A DNA stretch of 64,000 nt from Actinomycetospora endophytica. Lineage in GTDB: Bacteria; Actinomycetota; Actinomycetes; Mycobacteriales; Pseudonocardiaceae. A program made the position numbers and the translations under genes. Below the pieces are notes generated by a model. That model was given only the letters and a program-made list of their open reading frames with translations. It searched no databases and had not been told where the DNA came from. Of the stretch, positions 1-8,280 are shown piece after piece. Location of the stretch: assembly GCF_021026375.1 (NCBI RefSeq), contig NZ_JAJNDB010000001.1, forward strand, positions 744,001 through 808,000, read 5' to 3'. Within the stretch, counting starts at the first letter, position 1, and each line of letters starts with the position of its first letter.

Positions 1-1
1 C

Positions 2-805
2 AAGGACCTCACGAACACACTCTCGGACGCCGTCACGATCGTCACCGGCGGCGGGGCAGCACCGTCCGGCCCCGGCGTGGTGGGCACGACCGGGACGCTG
101 CTGAACGACACCGGCTCCACCGTCGGCGCGCTGGCGCCGCCGGTCGCGAAGCCGGTCCAGACCGTCACCAGCACCGCCGCGGAGTTCCTCGCCCGCACCT
201 CGCAGTCCGTCACCACGCCCGTCACCGGGGTGGTGACCGACCTCGGGAAGGCGACCGCCGGCGTCCCCGCCGTCGGCCCGACGCTCGAGAAGACGACCGG
301 GACCGTCAGCGGCCTCGTCGGCACCGTCGTCGACGGTGCGGAGTCGGCGGGCACCGGCTCGACGGGGTCCGGTTCGACGGGCTCGGGGTCGGGTTCGAGA
401 TCGGCGAAGGCCGCCACGAAGTCCACGTCCTCGAAGGCGTCGACGGGGAGCACGGTCGACTCGACCGTGACGAAGACGGCCGGGACCGTCAGCGGCCTCG
501 TGGACACCGTCGTGAAGGGCACCGGCGCGAGCAGCTCCTCCTCGAAGTCGTCGGGGTCCTCGGACTCCTCCGGTTCCTCGGCCAGCACGCCGAACGACTC
601 CGGCTCGCAGAAGTCCTCCTCCGACGCCTCCGGGTCGTCGAAGGACTCGTCCTCCTCGTCGGACTCCTCGAAGAGCTCCTCGGACGGCGACTCGAGCGGC
701 TCCGGCTCCTCGAGCGGTTCCGACTCGGGCTCGTCGAAGGGCTCCGGTGACCTCGTGGGCGCCGTGTCCAGCACGGCCTCCGGCCTGCTCGGTGGCGGGA
801 ACTGA
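2..805 (+). CDS. C-terminal part of a Ser/Gly-rich low-complexity protein (5' end outside window)
   Basis: The reading frame is open from the first bases of the window, so this is the 3' part of a longer gene; a GTG at 77 is only an internal candidate. The visible part contains two copies of a module ending GTVSGLVxTVV (around 299-335 and 479-517), then a long tail of Ser, Gly, Asp and Lys (about 525-755) and a short hydrophobic end (LVGAVSSTASGLLGG). I do not recognise a family. The composition suggests an exported or cell-wall-associated protein, but no signal peptide can be checked because the N-terminus is missing. Codon use is strongly G/C-ending like its neighbours, which supports it as a real gene. 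The 122 bases before the next gene hold nothing obvious. Confidence 0.6.
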   Translation, partial: KDLTNTLSDAVTIVTGGGAAPSGPGVVGTTGTLLNDTGSTVGALAPPVAKPVQTVTSTAAEFLARTSQSVTTPVTGVVTDLGKATAGVPAVGPTLEKTTGTVSGLVGTVVDGAESAGTGSTGSGSTGSGSGSRSAKAATKSTSSKASTGSTVDSTVTKTAGTVSGLVDTVVKGTGASSSSSKSSGSSDSSGSSASTPNDSGSQKSSSDASGSSKDSSSSSDSSKSSSDGDSSGSGSSSGSDSGSSKGSGDLVGAVSSTASGLLGGGN

Positions 806-927
806 GACCCGCCGCCGCCCCCGCCGGGACACAGTTCACCCGACCGTGGGATCCCGCCCGTCGTGACCTCTACCCTGATGCCTCGACGGGGCCCGCAGGG
901 GCCGGGGGCTCGGGCGGAGGGAGGGCG

Positions 928-2511
928 GTGACACCTCGTCGCGTCGTCGCCGGGCGGTATCGCCTCGAGGAGCGGATCGGCTCGGGCGCGATGGGGGTGG
1001 TCTGGCGCGGGACCGACGAGCGGCTCGGCCGCGTGGTCGCCGTCAAGCAGGTCTTCCTGAACCAGGGCCTCGACCAGAGCGAGGCCGACGAGGTCCGCCA
1101 GCGCACCCTGCGCGAGGGCCGGATCGCGGCCCGGCTGCAGCACCCCCACGCCATCTCCGTGTTCGACGCCTCCATCGAGGGCGACGAGCCGTGGCTCGTC
1201 ATGGAGTACCTCCCCTCGCGGAGCCTGGCGGCGATGCTCGGCGAGCAGGGCCCGCTCGACCCGCGGCTGGTCGCCCGGATAGGACGCCAGGTCGCCGACG
1301 CCCTCGACGCCGCCCACCAGGCCGGCATCGTGCACCGCGACGTGAAGCCCGGGAACGTCCTCATCGGGGCCGACGGCACCGTCAAGATCACCGACTTCGG
1401 GATCTCGCGGGCCACCGGGGACCTCACGCTGACCCGCACCGGCATGCTCGCCGGAACGCCCGCCTACCTCGCCCCGGAGGTCGCACGCGGCGACGACTCG
1501 ACGTTCGCCTCCGACGTGTTCTCGCTGGGCGCGACGCTGTACGCGGCCGTCGAGGGCGTCCCGCCCTTCGGCTCGGACGACAACGCGCTGGCCCTGCTCC
1601 ACAACGTGGCCGCCGGAGCGGTGAACCCGCCGGTGCAGGCCGGGCCGCTGACGGCGCTGCTCATGCGGCTGCTGCGCGCCGATCCGGGCGAGCGCCCGAC
1701 CCCGGCCGAGGCCCGCCGCGAGCTGGGCCGCATCGCGCACTCGGCCGGCACCGCGTCGACCGCCGGGTGGGCCCGGGCGGACCTCGACGAGGCCGACGCG
1801 CGCATCCCCGACTCCCGGCGCTCCGCCGAGTCGGACTCCGTCGTCCCGGGCGGCCGGGGGCGCTCCTCCGGCCCGCCGCCCGCCACGTGGCGTGGCAGCC
1901 CCTTCGACGTCGAGCCCGCCCCCGCCGACGCGCCCGGCCCGGGCACCCCGCCGCGGACGCCGCCGCCGCAGGCCAACGGCTCGTCGGGCCCCCGCCCGGT
2001 GCGCGCCGAGCCCCCGGTCGCCGCCCCGAGGGCCGGCCGGCGACGCCCGACCACCATCGTCGTCGTGGCCGTCCTCGCCCTGGCGCTGCTGGCCGGCATC
2101 CTCGCTGCCGTCCTGTTCGCCTCGCCGTCGAGCACGCAGGACTCGTCCTCGTCCGGCGCCACCGTCGGCTCCGCGCCGACGACCACGCAGGCCGCGGATC
2201 CGAAGGCGGCCATGGTGGCCGCGGTGCGCGACTACTACGGGATCGTCGCCGGCAACCCCGCCGCCGGCTGGGCCCGGCTCGGACCGGACCAGCAGGTCTC
2301 GTCGGGCGGGTACGCGGCCTACTCCGGGTTCTGGACGACGATCGACTCGGTGCAGGTCGCGCAGGCCACCGCGGTCGACGAGTCGACGGTCCGGGCGACG
2401 CTGGTGTTCAACCCGCACGGCCGCGCCGCGGTCCGCGAGACCCACCAGCTCGGGATGACGCAGGGCAGCAACGGGGCGTGGCTCATCGACTCCGACAAGC
2501 CGGTCTCGTAG
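928..2511 (+). CDS. Transmembrane Ser/Thr protein kinase (PknB/PASTA-less type)
   Basis: A receptor-type Hanks kinase of 527 aa. Residues 10-270 are the kinase domain: the glycine loop GSGAMG at 18-23, the ATP-binding lysine in VAVKQV near 38, the catalytic loop HRDVKPGN starting at His136, and the metal-binding DFG at 156-158. A Pro/Ser/Arg-rich juxtamembrane region follows, then one transmembrane helix at about 375-397 (IVVVAVLALALLAGI), and an outer domain of about 130 residues without PASTA repeats that looks like the small NTF2-like sensor ends of some actinobacterial kinases. The GTG start at 928 follows a good GGAGG about 8 bases upstream. It probably phosphorylates proteins on Ser/Thr in response to an envelope signal; the ligand cannot be told. 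It ends inside a long palindrome shared with the convergent gene. Confidence 0.9.
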   Translation: MTPRRVVAGRYRLEERIGSGAMGVVWRGTDERLGRVVAVKQVFLNQGLDQSEADEVRQRTLREGRIAARLQHPHAISVFDASIEGDEPWLVMEYLPSRSLAAMLGEQGPLDPRLVARIGRQVADALDAAHQAGIVHRDVKPGNVLIGADGTVKITDFGISRATGDLTLTRTGMLAGTPAYLAPEVARGDDSTFASDVFSLGATLYAAVEGVPPFGSDDNALALLHNVAAGAVNPPVQAGPLTALLMRLLRADPGERPTPAEARRELGRIAHSAGTASTAGWARADLDEADARIPDSRRSAESDSVVPGGRGRSSGPPPATWRGSPFDVEPAPADAPGPGTPPRTPPPQANGSSGPRPVRAEPPVAAPRAGRRRPTTIVVVAVLALALLAGILAAVLFASPSSTQDSSSSGATVGSAPTTTQAADPKAAMVAAVRDYYGIVAGNPAAGWARLGPDQQVSSGGYAAYSGFWTTIDSVQVAQATAVDESTVRATLVFNPHGRAAVRETHQLGMTQGSNGAWLIDSDKPVS

Positions 2512-2583
2512 GTGCGCTCCGCGCTCGTGAGCACAAATTGATGCCAGAGCGTCAATTTGTGCTCACAGGCGCGGAGCGCACCT
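2510..2583. terminator. Palindrome A: 32-bp-arm inverted repeat between convergent genes
   Basis: Arms 2510-2541 and 2552-2583 are complementary except for two adjacent positions, with a 10-base loop. The core is AT-rich (GTGAGCACAAATTG) and the outer part is GC-rich (GGTGCGCTCCGCGC). The palindrome contains the stop codons of both convergent genes (kinase stop 2509-2511, regulator stop 2582-2584), so it most simply acts as a bidirectional terminator. There is no U-run. Its outer stem resembles that of the palindrome at 20651-20721. Confidence 0.75.
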
Positions 2584-3256
2584 ACACCAGTCGGCGGTCG
2601 GTGGCCCACCGCGAGAGCTCGTGCCGGTTCGAGGACTGCGTCTTGCGCAGCACGCTCGACACGTGCGTCTCGACCGTCTTGATCGAGATCACCAGCTCGG
2701 CGGCGATCTCCTTGTACGCGTAGCCGCGGGCGAGCAGCCGCAGGACGTCGCGCTCGCGCCGGGTCAGCTGGTCGACCTCGGGGTCCACCGGCGGCGCGGC
2801 CCCGGGCCGGTCGGCGAACGCGTCCAGGACGAAGCCCGCGAGCCGGGGGCTGAACACCGGGTCGCCGGCCCGGACCCGACGGACCGCGTCGGCGAGATCA
2901 CGCCCGGAGATGGTCTTGGTGACGTAGCCGCGGGCGCCGGCGCGGATGACCGAGATGACGTCCTCGGCGGCGTCGGACACCGACAGCGCGAGGAACACGA
3001 CGTCGGGGTGGTCGACCCGGGTCCGGGCCAGGACCGCCGCGCCGCCGCCCTCGGGCATGTGGACGTCGAGCAGCACGACGTCCGGGCGGTAGTGGCCGAT
3101 CCCCGCGACCGCCTCGCCCACCGACCCGGCCTCGCCGACCACGGTGACCCCGGACGCGGCCGGGCCCTCGAGTTCGGCCCGCACCCCGCGGCGGAACAGC
3201 GCGTGGTCGTCGACGATGAAGACGCGGGCGGGCTCGTCGTCGGTCGGCGTGCTCAT
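2582..3256 (-). CDS. NarL/LuxR-family response regulator (EsrR-like)
   Basis: A 224-aa response regulator. The receiver domain (about 10-130) keeps the acidic pair (VDDH, 16-17), the phosphoacceptor Asp64 in VVLLDVHMP, and the conserved lysine in GYVTK. The LuxR-type helix-turn-helix (about 162-208) begins LTRRERDVLRLLARG and contains the recognition helix sequence SIKTVETHVSSVLRK. The ATG overlaps the stop codon of the upstream kinase by four bases (ATGA), so the two proteins are translated together. With the kinase and the divergent PspC protein it forms a set resembling the EsrISR envelope-stress system of Corynebacterium glutamicum. Its targets probably include the divergent promoter region. 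Confidence 0.92.
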   Translation of the reverse strand: MSTPTDDEPARVFIVDDHALFRRGVRAELEGPAASGVTVVGEAGSVGEAVAGIGHYRPDVVLLDVHMPEGGGAAVLARTRVDHPDVVFLALSVSDAAEDVISVIRAGARGYVTKTISGRDLADAVRRVRAGDPVFSPRLAGFVLDAFADRPGAAPPVDPEVDQLTRRERDVLRLLARGYAYKEIAAELVISIKTVETHVSSVLRKTQSSNRHELSRWATDRRLV

Positions 3257-4596
3257 GCCACCTCACTCGTCGTCGTGCGGTCGGTGTTCTCGGGCGCGGG
3301 GGCGGCGCGGGGCAGGGTGAGCGCGACCTCGGTGCCGTCCCCGGGAGCAGTGCGCAGCCGCACGGTGCCGCCGTGGCGCTCGACGCGGGCGCGGATGGAG
3401 TCGGCGAGGCCGTGCCGGTCGGCGGGGACGTCCTCGGGGTCGAAGCCGCAGCCCCGGTCGCGGACGAAGACCGCGAGCGCGTCGCTGTCCTCCACCTCGG
3501 CGTACACGCTGATCTCGTCCACCCCGGCGTGCTTGGCGGCGTTGACCATCGCCTCGCGGGCGGCGGCGACGAGGGCCGCGGTCCGCGCGTCGTGCGCGGC
3601 GTCCCCGACGACGACGGGTGCCACCGTCACCGCGAACGCGTCCTCCACCTCGCCGGCCGCGGCGCGCAGGGCAGCGCCGAAGCAGCTGGTCTCGGGGGCG
3701 CCTTCGCCGGCGTCCTCCGGCCCCGCCGGGCGCTCGCGCTCGCCGTAGAGCCACTCCCGCAGCTCGCGCTCCTGCCGGCGGGCGAGGCGACGCACCTCGC
3801 GCACGGCCGGCGCGTCGTCGTCGCCGGTCTCGGTGTGGCGCTGGATGAGGGCGAGGGTCTGCAGGACCGAGTCGTGCAGGTGGGCGGCGATCTCGGCGCG
3901 CTCCTCGGAGCGGATGCGCTCGCGGCGCTCGGCGGTCAGCTCGCGGGCCAGCCGCATCCACCACGGGACGGTGAGCACGACGACCCCGACGAGCGTCGCC
4001 GTCGCCGCGAGCAGCCCGAACTGCACCGCGCCGACGTTCAGCCGCCCCACCAGGAACACCGTGATCCCGCCGGCGACGAGCACCGCCCCGAGGACCGCCC
4101 GCAGCACCCCGCCGCGCCCCGCGACGATCCGGGGCCGCCCGCGCCGCCCGGAGCGGCCGGCCGCCGCCGCGTCGCCGTCGGCCTCCCGCCACACCACCGC
4201 CGCCCCGACCAGCGCGATCCCGAGCGGGCCGAGGACCCACCCGGACACCTGGTCACCGACCGCCGAGAGCACCAGCGCGAGCGCCAGGCCGAGGGCGACG
4301 AGCCCGTAGCCGCGGATGCGGTCGCGGTCGTCGACCTCGCGCTCGGTGCCGGCCGGCTCCATCGCGCAGCACACCCAGAGCCCGCCGTAGGCGAGGACCC
4401 CGGCGCCGCCGAGGGCGCAGAGCAGCGTGAACACCACGCGCACGCGCAGCACCGGCACCCCGAGGTGGTCGGCCACCCCGCCCGCCACCCCCGCAACGAC
4501 GGCGCCGCGCCGGTGGCGCAGCACGCGGTGCGCCGGCTCCGGTGCCACCTCGGTGGCGGTGGAGCCCGCCTCGCGCGGCGACTCGGGCGTGGTCAC
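3253..4596 (-). CDS. PspC-domain sensor histidine kinase (EsrS-like)
   Basis: A membrane sensor of 447 aa. An N-terminal PspC domain (about 20-90; RRGAVVAGVAGGVADHLG) is followed by several hydrophobic segments up to about 205. The HisKA_3 dimerisation helix has the phosphorylated His241 in AAHLHDSVLQTL, and the ATPase domain shows the G1 box DRGCGFDP and a later GDGTEV glycine motif. The GTG start at 4596 begins VTTPESPREAG; the open frame continues upstream but only in low-quality sequence. It overlaps the response-regulator gene by four bases. The PspC domain probably senses membrane damage or interacts with the divergent PspC protein, as in the EsrISR family; the signal itself is unknown. 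Confidence 0.9.
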   Translation of the reverse strand: MTTPESPREAGSTATEVAPEPAHRVLRHRRGAVVAGVAGGVADHLGVPVLRVRVVFTLLCALGGAGVLAYGGLWVCCAMEPAGTEREVDDRDRIRGYGLVALGLALALVLSAVGDQVSGWVLGPLGIALVGAAVVWREADGDAAAAGRSGRRGRPRIVAGRGGVLRAVLGAVLVAGGITVFLVGRLNVGAVQFGLLAATATLVGVVVLTVPWWMRLARELTAERRERIRSEERAEIAAHLHDSVLQTLALIQRHTETGDDDAPAVREVRRLARRQERELREWLYGERERPAGPEDAGEGAPETSCFGAALRAAAGEVEDAFAVTVAPVVVGDAAHDARTAALVAAAREAMVNAAKHAGVDEISVYAEVEDSDALAVFVRDRGCGFDPEDVPADRHGLADSIRARVERHGGTVRLRTAPGDGTEVALTLPRAAPAPENTDRTTTSEVA

Positions 4597-4815
4597 GGAG
4601 CCATCGTCACACGAAGACACCCCGCGGGACCTCGGGATCAGGGCGGACACCGACCCCGGGAAAACCCGGGGTCCCCCGAGCCGAAGACCGGGGAGCACCC
4701 GGACGACCCGGGGGCCGCGGTGCACGACGCTCGGTGGCCGAGGGCGTCGTGCGGCGCCGGGGACGGACGGCGTCGTGGCAGACACGGACGCCGGTCGACG
4801 GAGAGGATGGCACCC

Positions 4816-6126
4816 ATGAGCGGGCCGGCCGGGACACAGCGCGGGGACCGCGCCAGGGCGGGGACCGACGTCGCGGGAGTCGCGCGCTCGGCGTGGGACA
4901 CCCGGCCGGCGCGCCGCGCGGAGGACACGAAGATCGCCGGGGTCGCGGGGGCGATCGCCCGGCGCTACGACCTGGACCCGACGCTCGTGCGCGTCGCGTT
5001 CGTGGTCTGGGCGATCGTGGGCGGCGGGCTGCTGCTCTACCTGCTCGGCTGGCTGGTGCTCCCGGCGGACCCGGCCGACCCGCCCCGGCGCGATCGGGTG
5101 GCCGGCGGGCGGGGCCCGCGCCGCGACCACCACGACGGCCGCCGTCCCTCCGGGCCGCCCGTGCTCGTGGTGCTCCTGACGGTGATCGTCGCGGCGGGGA
5201 CGCTGGCCCCCGCGTTCTCGGGGAGGGTCGTCACGCTCGTGGCCCTCGGCCTCGCGGGCCTCGCGCTCTACCTCGTGCACACCGCGCGGGCCGATCTCGG
5301 CGTCCCCGGCATCCCGGGCACGGCGGGTCCGGGCGCGACGCCGTGGTCGGCCCCCGAGGCCGAGCCCTGGGCCGCCCACGACGACGCGTCACTCGCGTGG
5401 GACCCGCTCGGCGCCGCCCCGCGCGGCTGGAGCCTGCCGGCCGAGCCGCCGGTCCACACCCCCGCCGGTGACCCGGTCCGCCGCCCCCGCTCGGTCCTCA
5501 CACCCGTCACTCTCGCGCTCGCCCTGGTCGCGGCCGGGCTGGCCGGGGCGGCCCTGCTCACCGGGCTGCCCGGGGTGACGCCGGTGTGGATCCCGGCGGC
5601 CGCGCTCGCCGTCGTCGGGCTGGGGCTGGTCGGCGGGTCGATCGCGGCGCGGCGGCCGCGGCGCGGGCTGGTGATCGCGGCGGTCCCGCTGATCCTCGCG
5701 ACCGTGTTCGGGTCGATCGCGGCCACCCAGCCGGCCTGGCAGGGACCGTGGAACGGCCCGGACGGGTCGGTGACCCGCGGGGCCGGCGACGTCTCCGAGG
5801 CCCCGACCTCGGCCGCCATGGTCTCGCCGGACTACCGGACCGGGCTCGGCGACGTCGACCTCGACCTCACCCGGCTCGCCGTCGCACCCGGCGGGGCCCC
5901 GATCCGCACGACGGTGGAGAGCGGCGCCGGGGACGTGACGGTGCGGGTGCCGGCGAACGCCGACGTCACCGTGACCTGCCAGCACGGCGTCGGGGACATG
6001 AACTGCCTCGGCTCGACGTCCGACGTGACGAACCGTGTCGACCTCGGCTCCGACGGCCCGGGCGGCCCCGTCATCGACCTGACCGCCCGCAGCGGCGCCG
6101 GCGACCTGGCGGTGACCCGTGGCTGA
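4816..6126 (+). CDS. PspC-domain membrane protein, probable envelope-stress inhibitor (EsrI-like)
   Basis: A protein of 436 aa diverging from the PspC kinase operon across a 219-base gap that must hold both promoters. Residues 30-90 form a PspC domain (VAGAIARRYDLDPTLVRVAF, then the helix LLLYLLGWLVLP). Four or five more hydrophobic helices follow. The last 100 residues are predicted beta-rich with repeats of a G-D-V/L pattern (GLGDVDLDL, GAGDVTVRV, GAGDLAV), like the C-terminal domain of LiaF/DUF4097 proteins. I chose ATG 4816 over the ATG at 4807, because the GGAGAGG ending at 4806 leaves no spacing for the latter. The family role is to restrain the sensor kinase; that is an inference here. 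Confidence 0.8.
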   Translation: MSGPAGTQRGDRARAGTDVAGVARSAWDTRPARRAEDTKIAGVAGAIARRYDLDPTLVRVAFVVWAIVGGGLLLYLLGWLVLPADPADPPRRDRVAGGRGPRRDHHDGRRPSGPPVLVVLLTVIVAAGTLAPAFSGRVVTLVALGLAGLALYLVHTARADLGVPGIPGTAGPGATPWSAPEAEPWAAHDDASLAWDPLGAAPRGWSLPAEPPVHTPAGDPVRRPRSVLTPVTLALALVAAGLAGAALLTGLPGVTPVWIPAAALAVVGLGLVGGSIAARRPRRGLVIAAVPLILATVFGSIAATQPAWQGPWNGPDGSVTRGAGDVSEAPTSAAMVSPDYRTGLGDVDLDLTRLAVAPGGAPIRTTVESGAGDVTVRVPANADVTVTCQHGVGDMNCLGSTSDVTNRVDLGSDGPGGPVIDLTARSGAGDLAVTRG

Positions 6127-6403
6127 GCCGACCGACCGGACCGGTCCCACCTCCTGGCACACCCCGGACTCGCCCTACACGGTGCACGCGGACGCCGCGC
6201 TGGCCACCACGGCGCCCCCGCCCGTCCGCCGGCGGTTCGACCCGCTCGCGCTGCTCGTCGGCCTGGTCTCGCTCACGGTGGCGATGCTCGCCGTCGTCGC
6301 CCCGGCCGTCCTGACCTCGGTGGACCCGCGGTGGGTGCTGGCGGGGGCGGCGGTCGTCATCGGGGGCGGGGTGCTCCTGGCGACGGTGCGGCGGCGCCGC
6401 TGA
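6119..6403 (+). CDS. Small membrane protein, translationally coupled to the PspC protein
   Basis: A 94-aa protein with a polar N-terminus of about 40 residues and two hydrophobic helices (LALLVGLVSLTVAMLAVVAP and VLAGAAVVIGGGVLLATV) ending in RRRR. The GTG start lies eight bases inside the upstream gene, so the two are almost certainly made together. Small two-helix proteins follow PspC genes in other actinobacteria; I know of no function. The basic tail predicts a cytoplasmic C-terminus. Confidence 0.7.
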   Translation: MAEPTDRTGPTSWHTPDSPYTVHADAALATTAPPPVRRRFDPLALLVGLVSLTVAMLAVVAPAVLTSVDPRWVLAGAAVVIGGGVLLATVRRRR

Positions 6404-6416
6404 CCCGCTCCCGTTC

Positions 6417-6544
6417 TGAGCGAAGGGCCCCTTCGGTCGACTAGATCGATCGAAGGGGCCCTTCGCTCATTCCGGGCTCGATCGCGCCGATTCCGGCCAA
6501 GGGTTCCCCCGCCCTTCTTGCCGACCGAGGGGGCCCTTCGCTCG
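6417..6544. repeat. Repeat C, copy 1: two-part palindromic element
   Basis: The first half is a perfect inverted repeat, arms 6417-6435 and 6451-6469 (TGAGCGAAGGGGCCC-type, 19 bp), with a 15-base loop. After about 30 bases a degenerate second palindrome follows (AAGGGTTCCCCC near 6499 and CGAGGGGGCCCTTCGCTC at 6526-6543). The same two-part layout with the same loop text (GGTCGA-TAGATCGA) recurs at 27243-27371. It sits 14 bases after a stop codon and could terminate transcription, but its length and repetition suggest a mobile or domesticated repeat. Confidence 0.75.
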
Positions 6545-6581
6545 AATCGGGGGAGACGTCCCGCGACGAGAGGCCGCCGCC

Positions 6582-8225
6582 GTGCAGATCGATCTCCACG
6601 TCCACGACGCGGACGTGCTCACCCTGGACGGTCCGGGCACCGGCTCCCGTGCCCGCGGCCTGGCGATCCACGACGGCCGGGTGCTCGCGCTGCTCGACGA
6701 CGGGTCGCTGCCCGCCGGGGTGACCGCGCGGCGCGCCGTCGGCTGCGGGGGCGCGGTCGTCGTGCCGGGCTTCGGCGACGCCCACAACCACATGGCCTGG
6801 TTCGGACAGACGCTCGCCGAGATCGACCTCTCCGATGCCCGGACCCTCGACGAGGTCTACGACGCGGTGGCGGCGCGGGCGGGCACGCTCCCGGAAGGTG
6901 CCTTCGTCGTCGGCGCCGGGTACGACGACGTCCGGCTCGGCGGCTCCCCGCACCACGCCGCGCTGGATCGCGCCGCGGGCGGGCGACCGGTCCGACTGCA
7001 GCACCGCTCGGGGCACGTCTGCGCCGGATCGACGGAGGCGCTGCGCCGGGCCGGGATCCTCGACGCGTCCGGCCGGCGGGGGCCGGTGGCCGTCCCGGAG
7101 GGCGGGAAGGTGGTGCTCGACGACGAGGGCGTCCCGACCGGCGTCGTCGAGGAGGCCGCGCAGCCGCTGCTGGCGGACCTGCTGCGCCCGTTCGCGGTGG
7201 ACGACGTGGCGGACGCCTTGGCCCGCGCCTCGGCCGTGTACGCGGCCCAGGGGCTCACGCACGTCACCGAGTGCGGCATCGCCGGCGGGTTCATCGGGCG
7301 CACGCCGCGCGAGCTGGCCGCGTACCAGGCGGCTCTCGAGCACGGCCGGTTGCTGCAGCGGGTCGTCGTCATGCCGGTGGATTCCGCGCTCCATGAGGTC
7401 CCCGGCGGCGACGGCGTGGGCCTCGACCTCGGGGTGCGCACCGGCTTCGGCGACGACGACCTCCGGCTGGGGCCCATGAAGATCTTCTTCGACGGGGCGC
7501 TGAGCTCCCGGACCGCGGCGATGACGGCGCCGTTCGTCGACCGCGACCACGCCGGCTACTTCCAGGACGACCCCGGGCACATGCACCGGATGGTCGTCGG
7601 GGCCCATCTCGCGGGCTGGACCGTCGCCGCGCACGCGATCGGCGACCGTGCGGTGGCCGCGGCCCTGGACGCGTTCGCCGACGCCCAGGCGCAGCTCCCC
7701 CGCCCGGAGGTCCGGCACCGGATCGAGCACGCCGCGGTGGTCTCCGACGCCGAGGTGCGGCGGTTCGCCGCGCTCGGGGTCACGCCCGTTCCGCAGGCCC
7801 GGTTCCTGCAGGAGATCGGCGAGTCGATGATCGCCGCGGTCGGGGACGGCCGTGCGGACCTGCTCTACCGGCACGCGTCGTTCGTGGCCGCCGGGCTGCG
7901 GGTGCCCGCGTCCACCGACCGGCCGTGCGTCGCCGACGGGCACCCGCTGCGCACGATGCAGGCGATGGTGCAGCGGCGGACGGCGTCGGGTCGGGTGCTC
8001 GGCCCCGAGGAGCGGGTGGACGCCGTGACCGCGCTGCGCGCGCTGACCGTCGACACCGCGTGGATCGCCGGCGACGAGGACCGCCGGGGCGCCCTGGCAC
8101 CGGGGATGCTGGCCGACCTCGTGGTGCTCGGCGACGACGTGACCCGGGTCGATCAGGACCGGATCGGCGACACCGAGGTGGTGGCGACGATGCGCGGCGG
8201 GGTGTGGACGCACGGGTTCGGCTGA
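6582..8225 (+). CDS. Metal-dependent amidohydrolase (YtcJ / amidohydrolase_3 family)
   Basis: A 547-aa enzyme of the urease superfamily. The metal-binding HxH lies in GDAHNHM (near residue 68), the other ligands in VAAHAIGDRAV and RIEHAAVV, and the final catalytic aspartate in ASTDRPC. The small N- and C-terminal strands form the composite beta-sandwich typical of the family (start IDLHVHDADVLTLDG; end GMLADLVVLGDDVTRVD). Length fits the YtcJ-like group, whose known members hydrolyse N-substituted amides or formamides; the substrate cannot be deduced. The start is GTG 6582 with a weak GAGAGG upstream. The next gene converges on it, with a stop-to-stop palindrome between them. Confidence 0.9.
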   Translation: MQIDLHVHDADVLTLDGPGTGSRARGLAIHDGRVLALLDDGSLPAGVTARRAVGCGGAVVVPGFGDAHNHMAWFGQTLAEIDLSDARTLDEVYDAVAARAGTLPEGAFVVGAGYDDVRLGGSPHHAALDRAAGGRPVRLQHRSGHVCAGSTEALRRAGILDASGRRGPVAVPEGGKVVLDDEGVPTGVVEEAAQPLLADLLRPFAVDDVADALARASAVYAAQGLTHVTECGIAGGFIGRTPRELAAYQAALEHGRLLQRVVVMPVDSALHEVPGGDGVGLDLGVRTGFGDDDLRLGPMKIFFDGALSSRTAAMTAPFVDRDHAGYFQDDPGHMHRMVVGAHLAGWTVAAHAIGDRAVAAALDAFADAQAQLPRPEVRHRIEHAAVVSDAEVRRFAALGVTPVPQARFLQEIGESMIAAVGDGRADLLYRHASFVAAGLRVPASTDRPCVADGHPLRTMQAMVQRRTASGRVLGPEERVDAVTALRALTVDTAWIAGDEDRRGALAPGMLADLVVLGDDVTRVDQDRIGDTEVVATMRGGVWTHGFG

Positions 8226-8280
8226 CGCCTCGTGCGTGTGTTTCCGTGCCCAGACACGGAAACGCACGCACGTGGCGTCA
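8223..8280. terminator. Palindrome B, copy 1: stop-to-stop inverted repeat between convergent genes
   Basis: Inner arms 8232-8248 (GTGCGTGTGTTTCCGTG) and 8255-8271 differ at one base and surround a six-base loop. Outer arms TGACGCC (8223-8229) and GGCGTCA (8274-8280) extend the palindrome exactly over the two stop codons of the convergent genes. It is probably a bidirectional terminator. The same inner sequence is found at 20666-20705, where the genes diverge. Confidence 0.75.

Noticed and set aside
6417-6544. Insertion-sequence remnant
   Set aside because: The inverted arms are close together with no transposase fragment or target duplication; the repeat description fits better.
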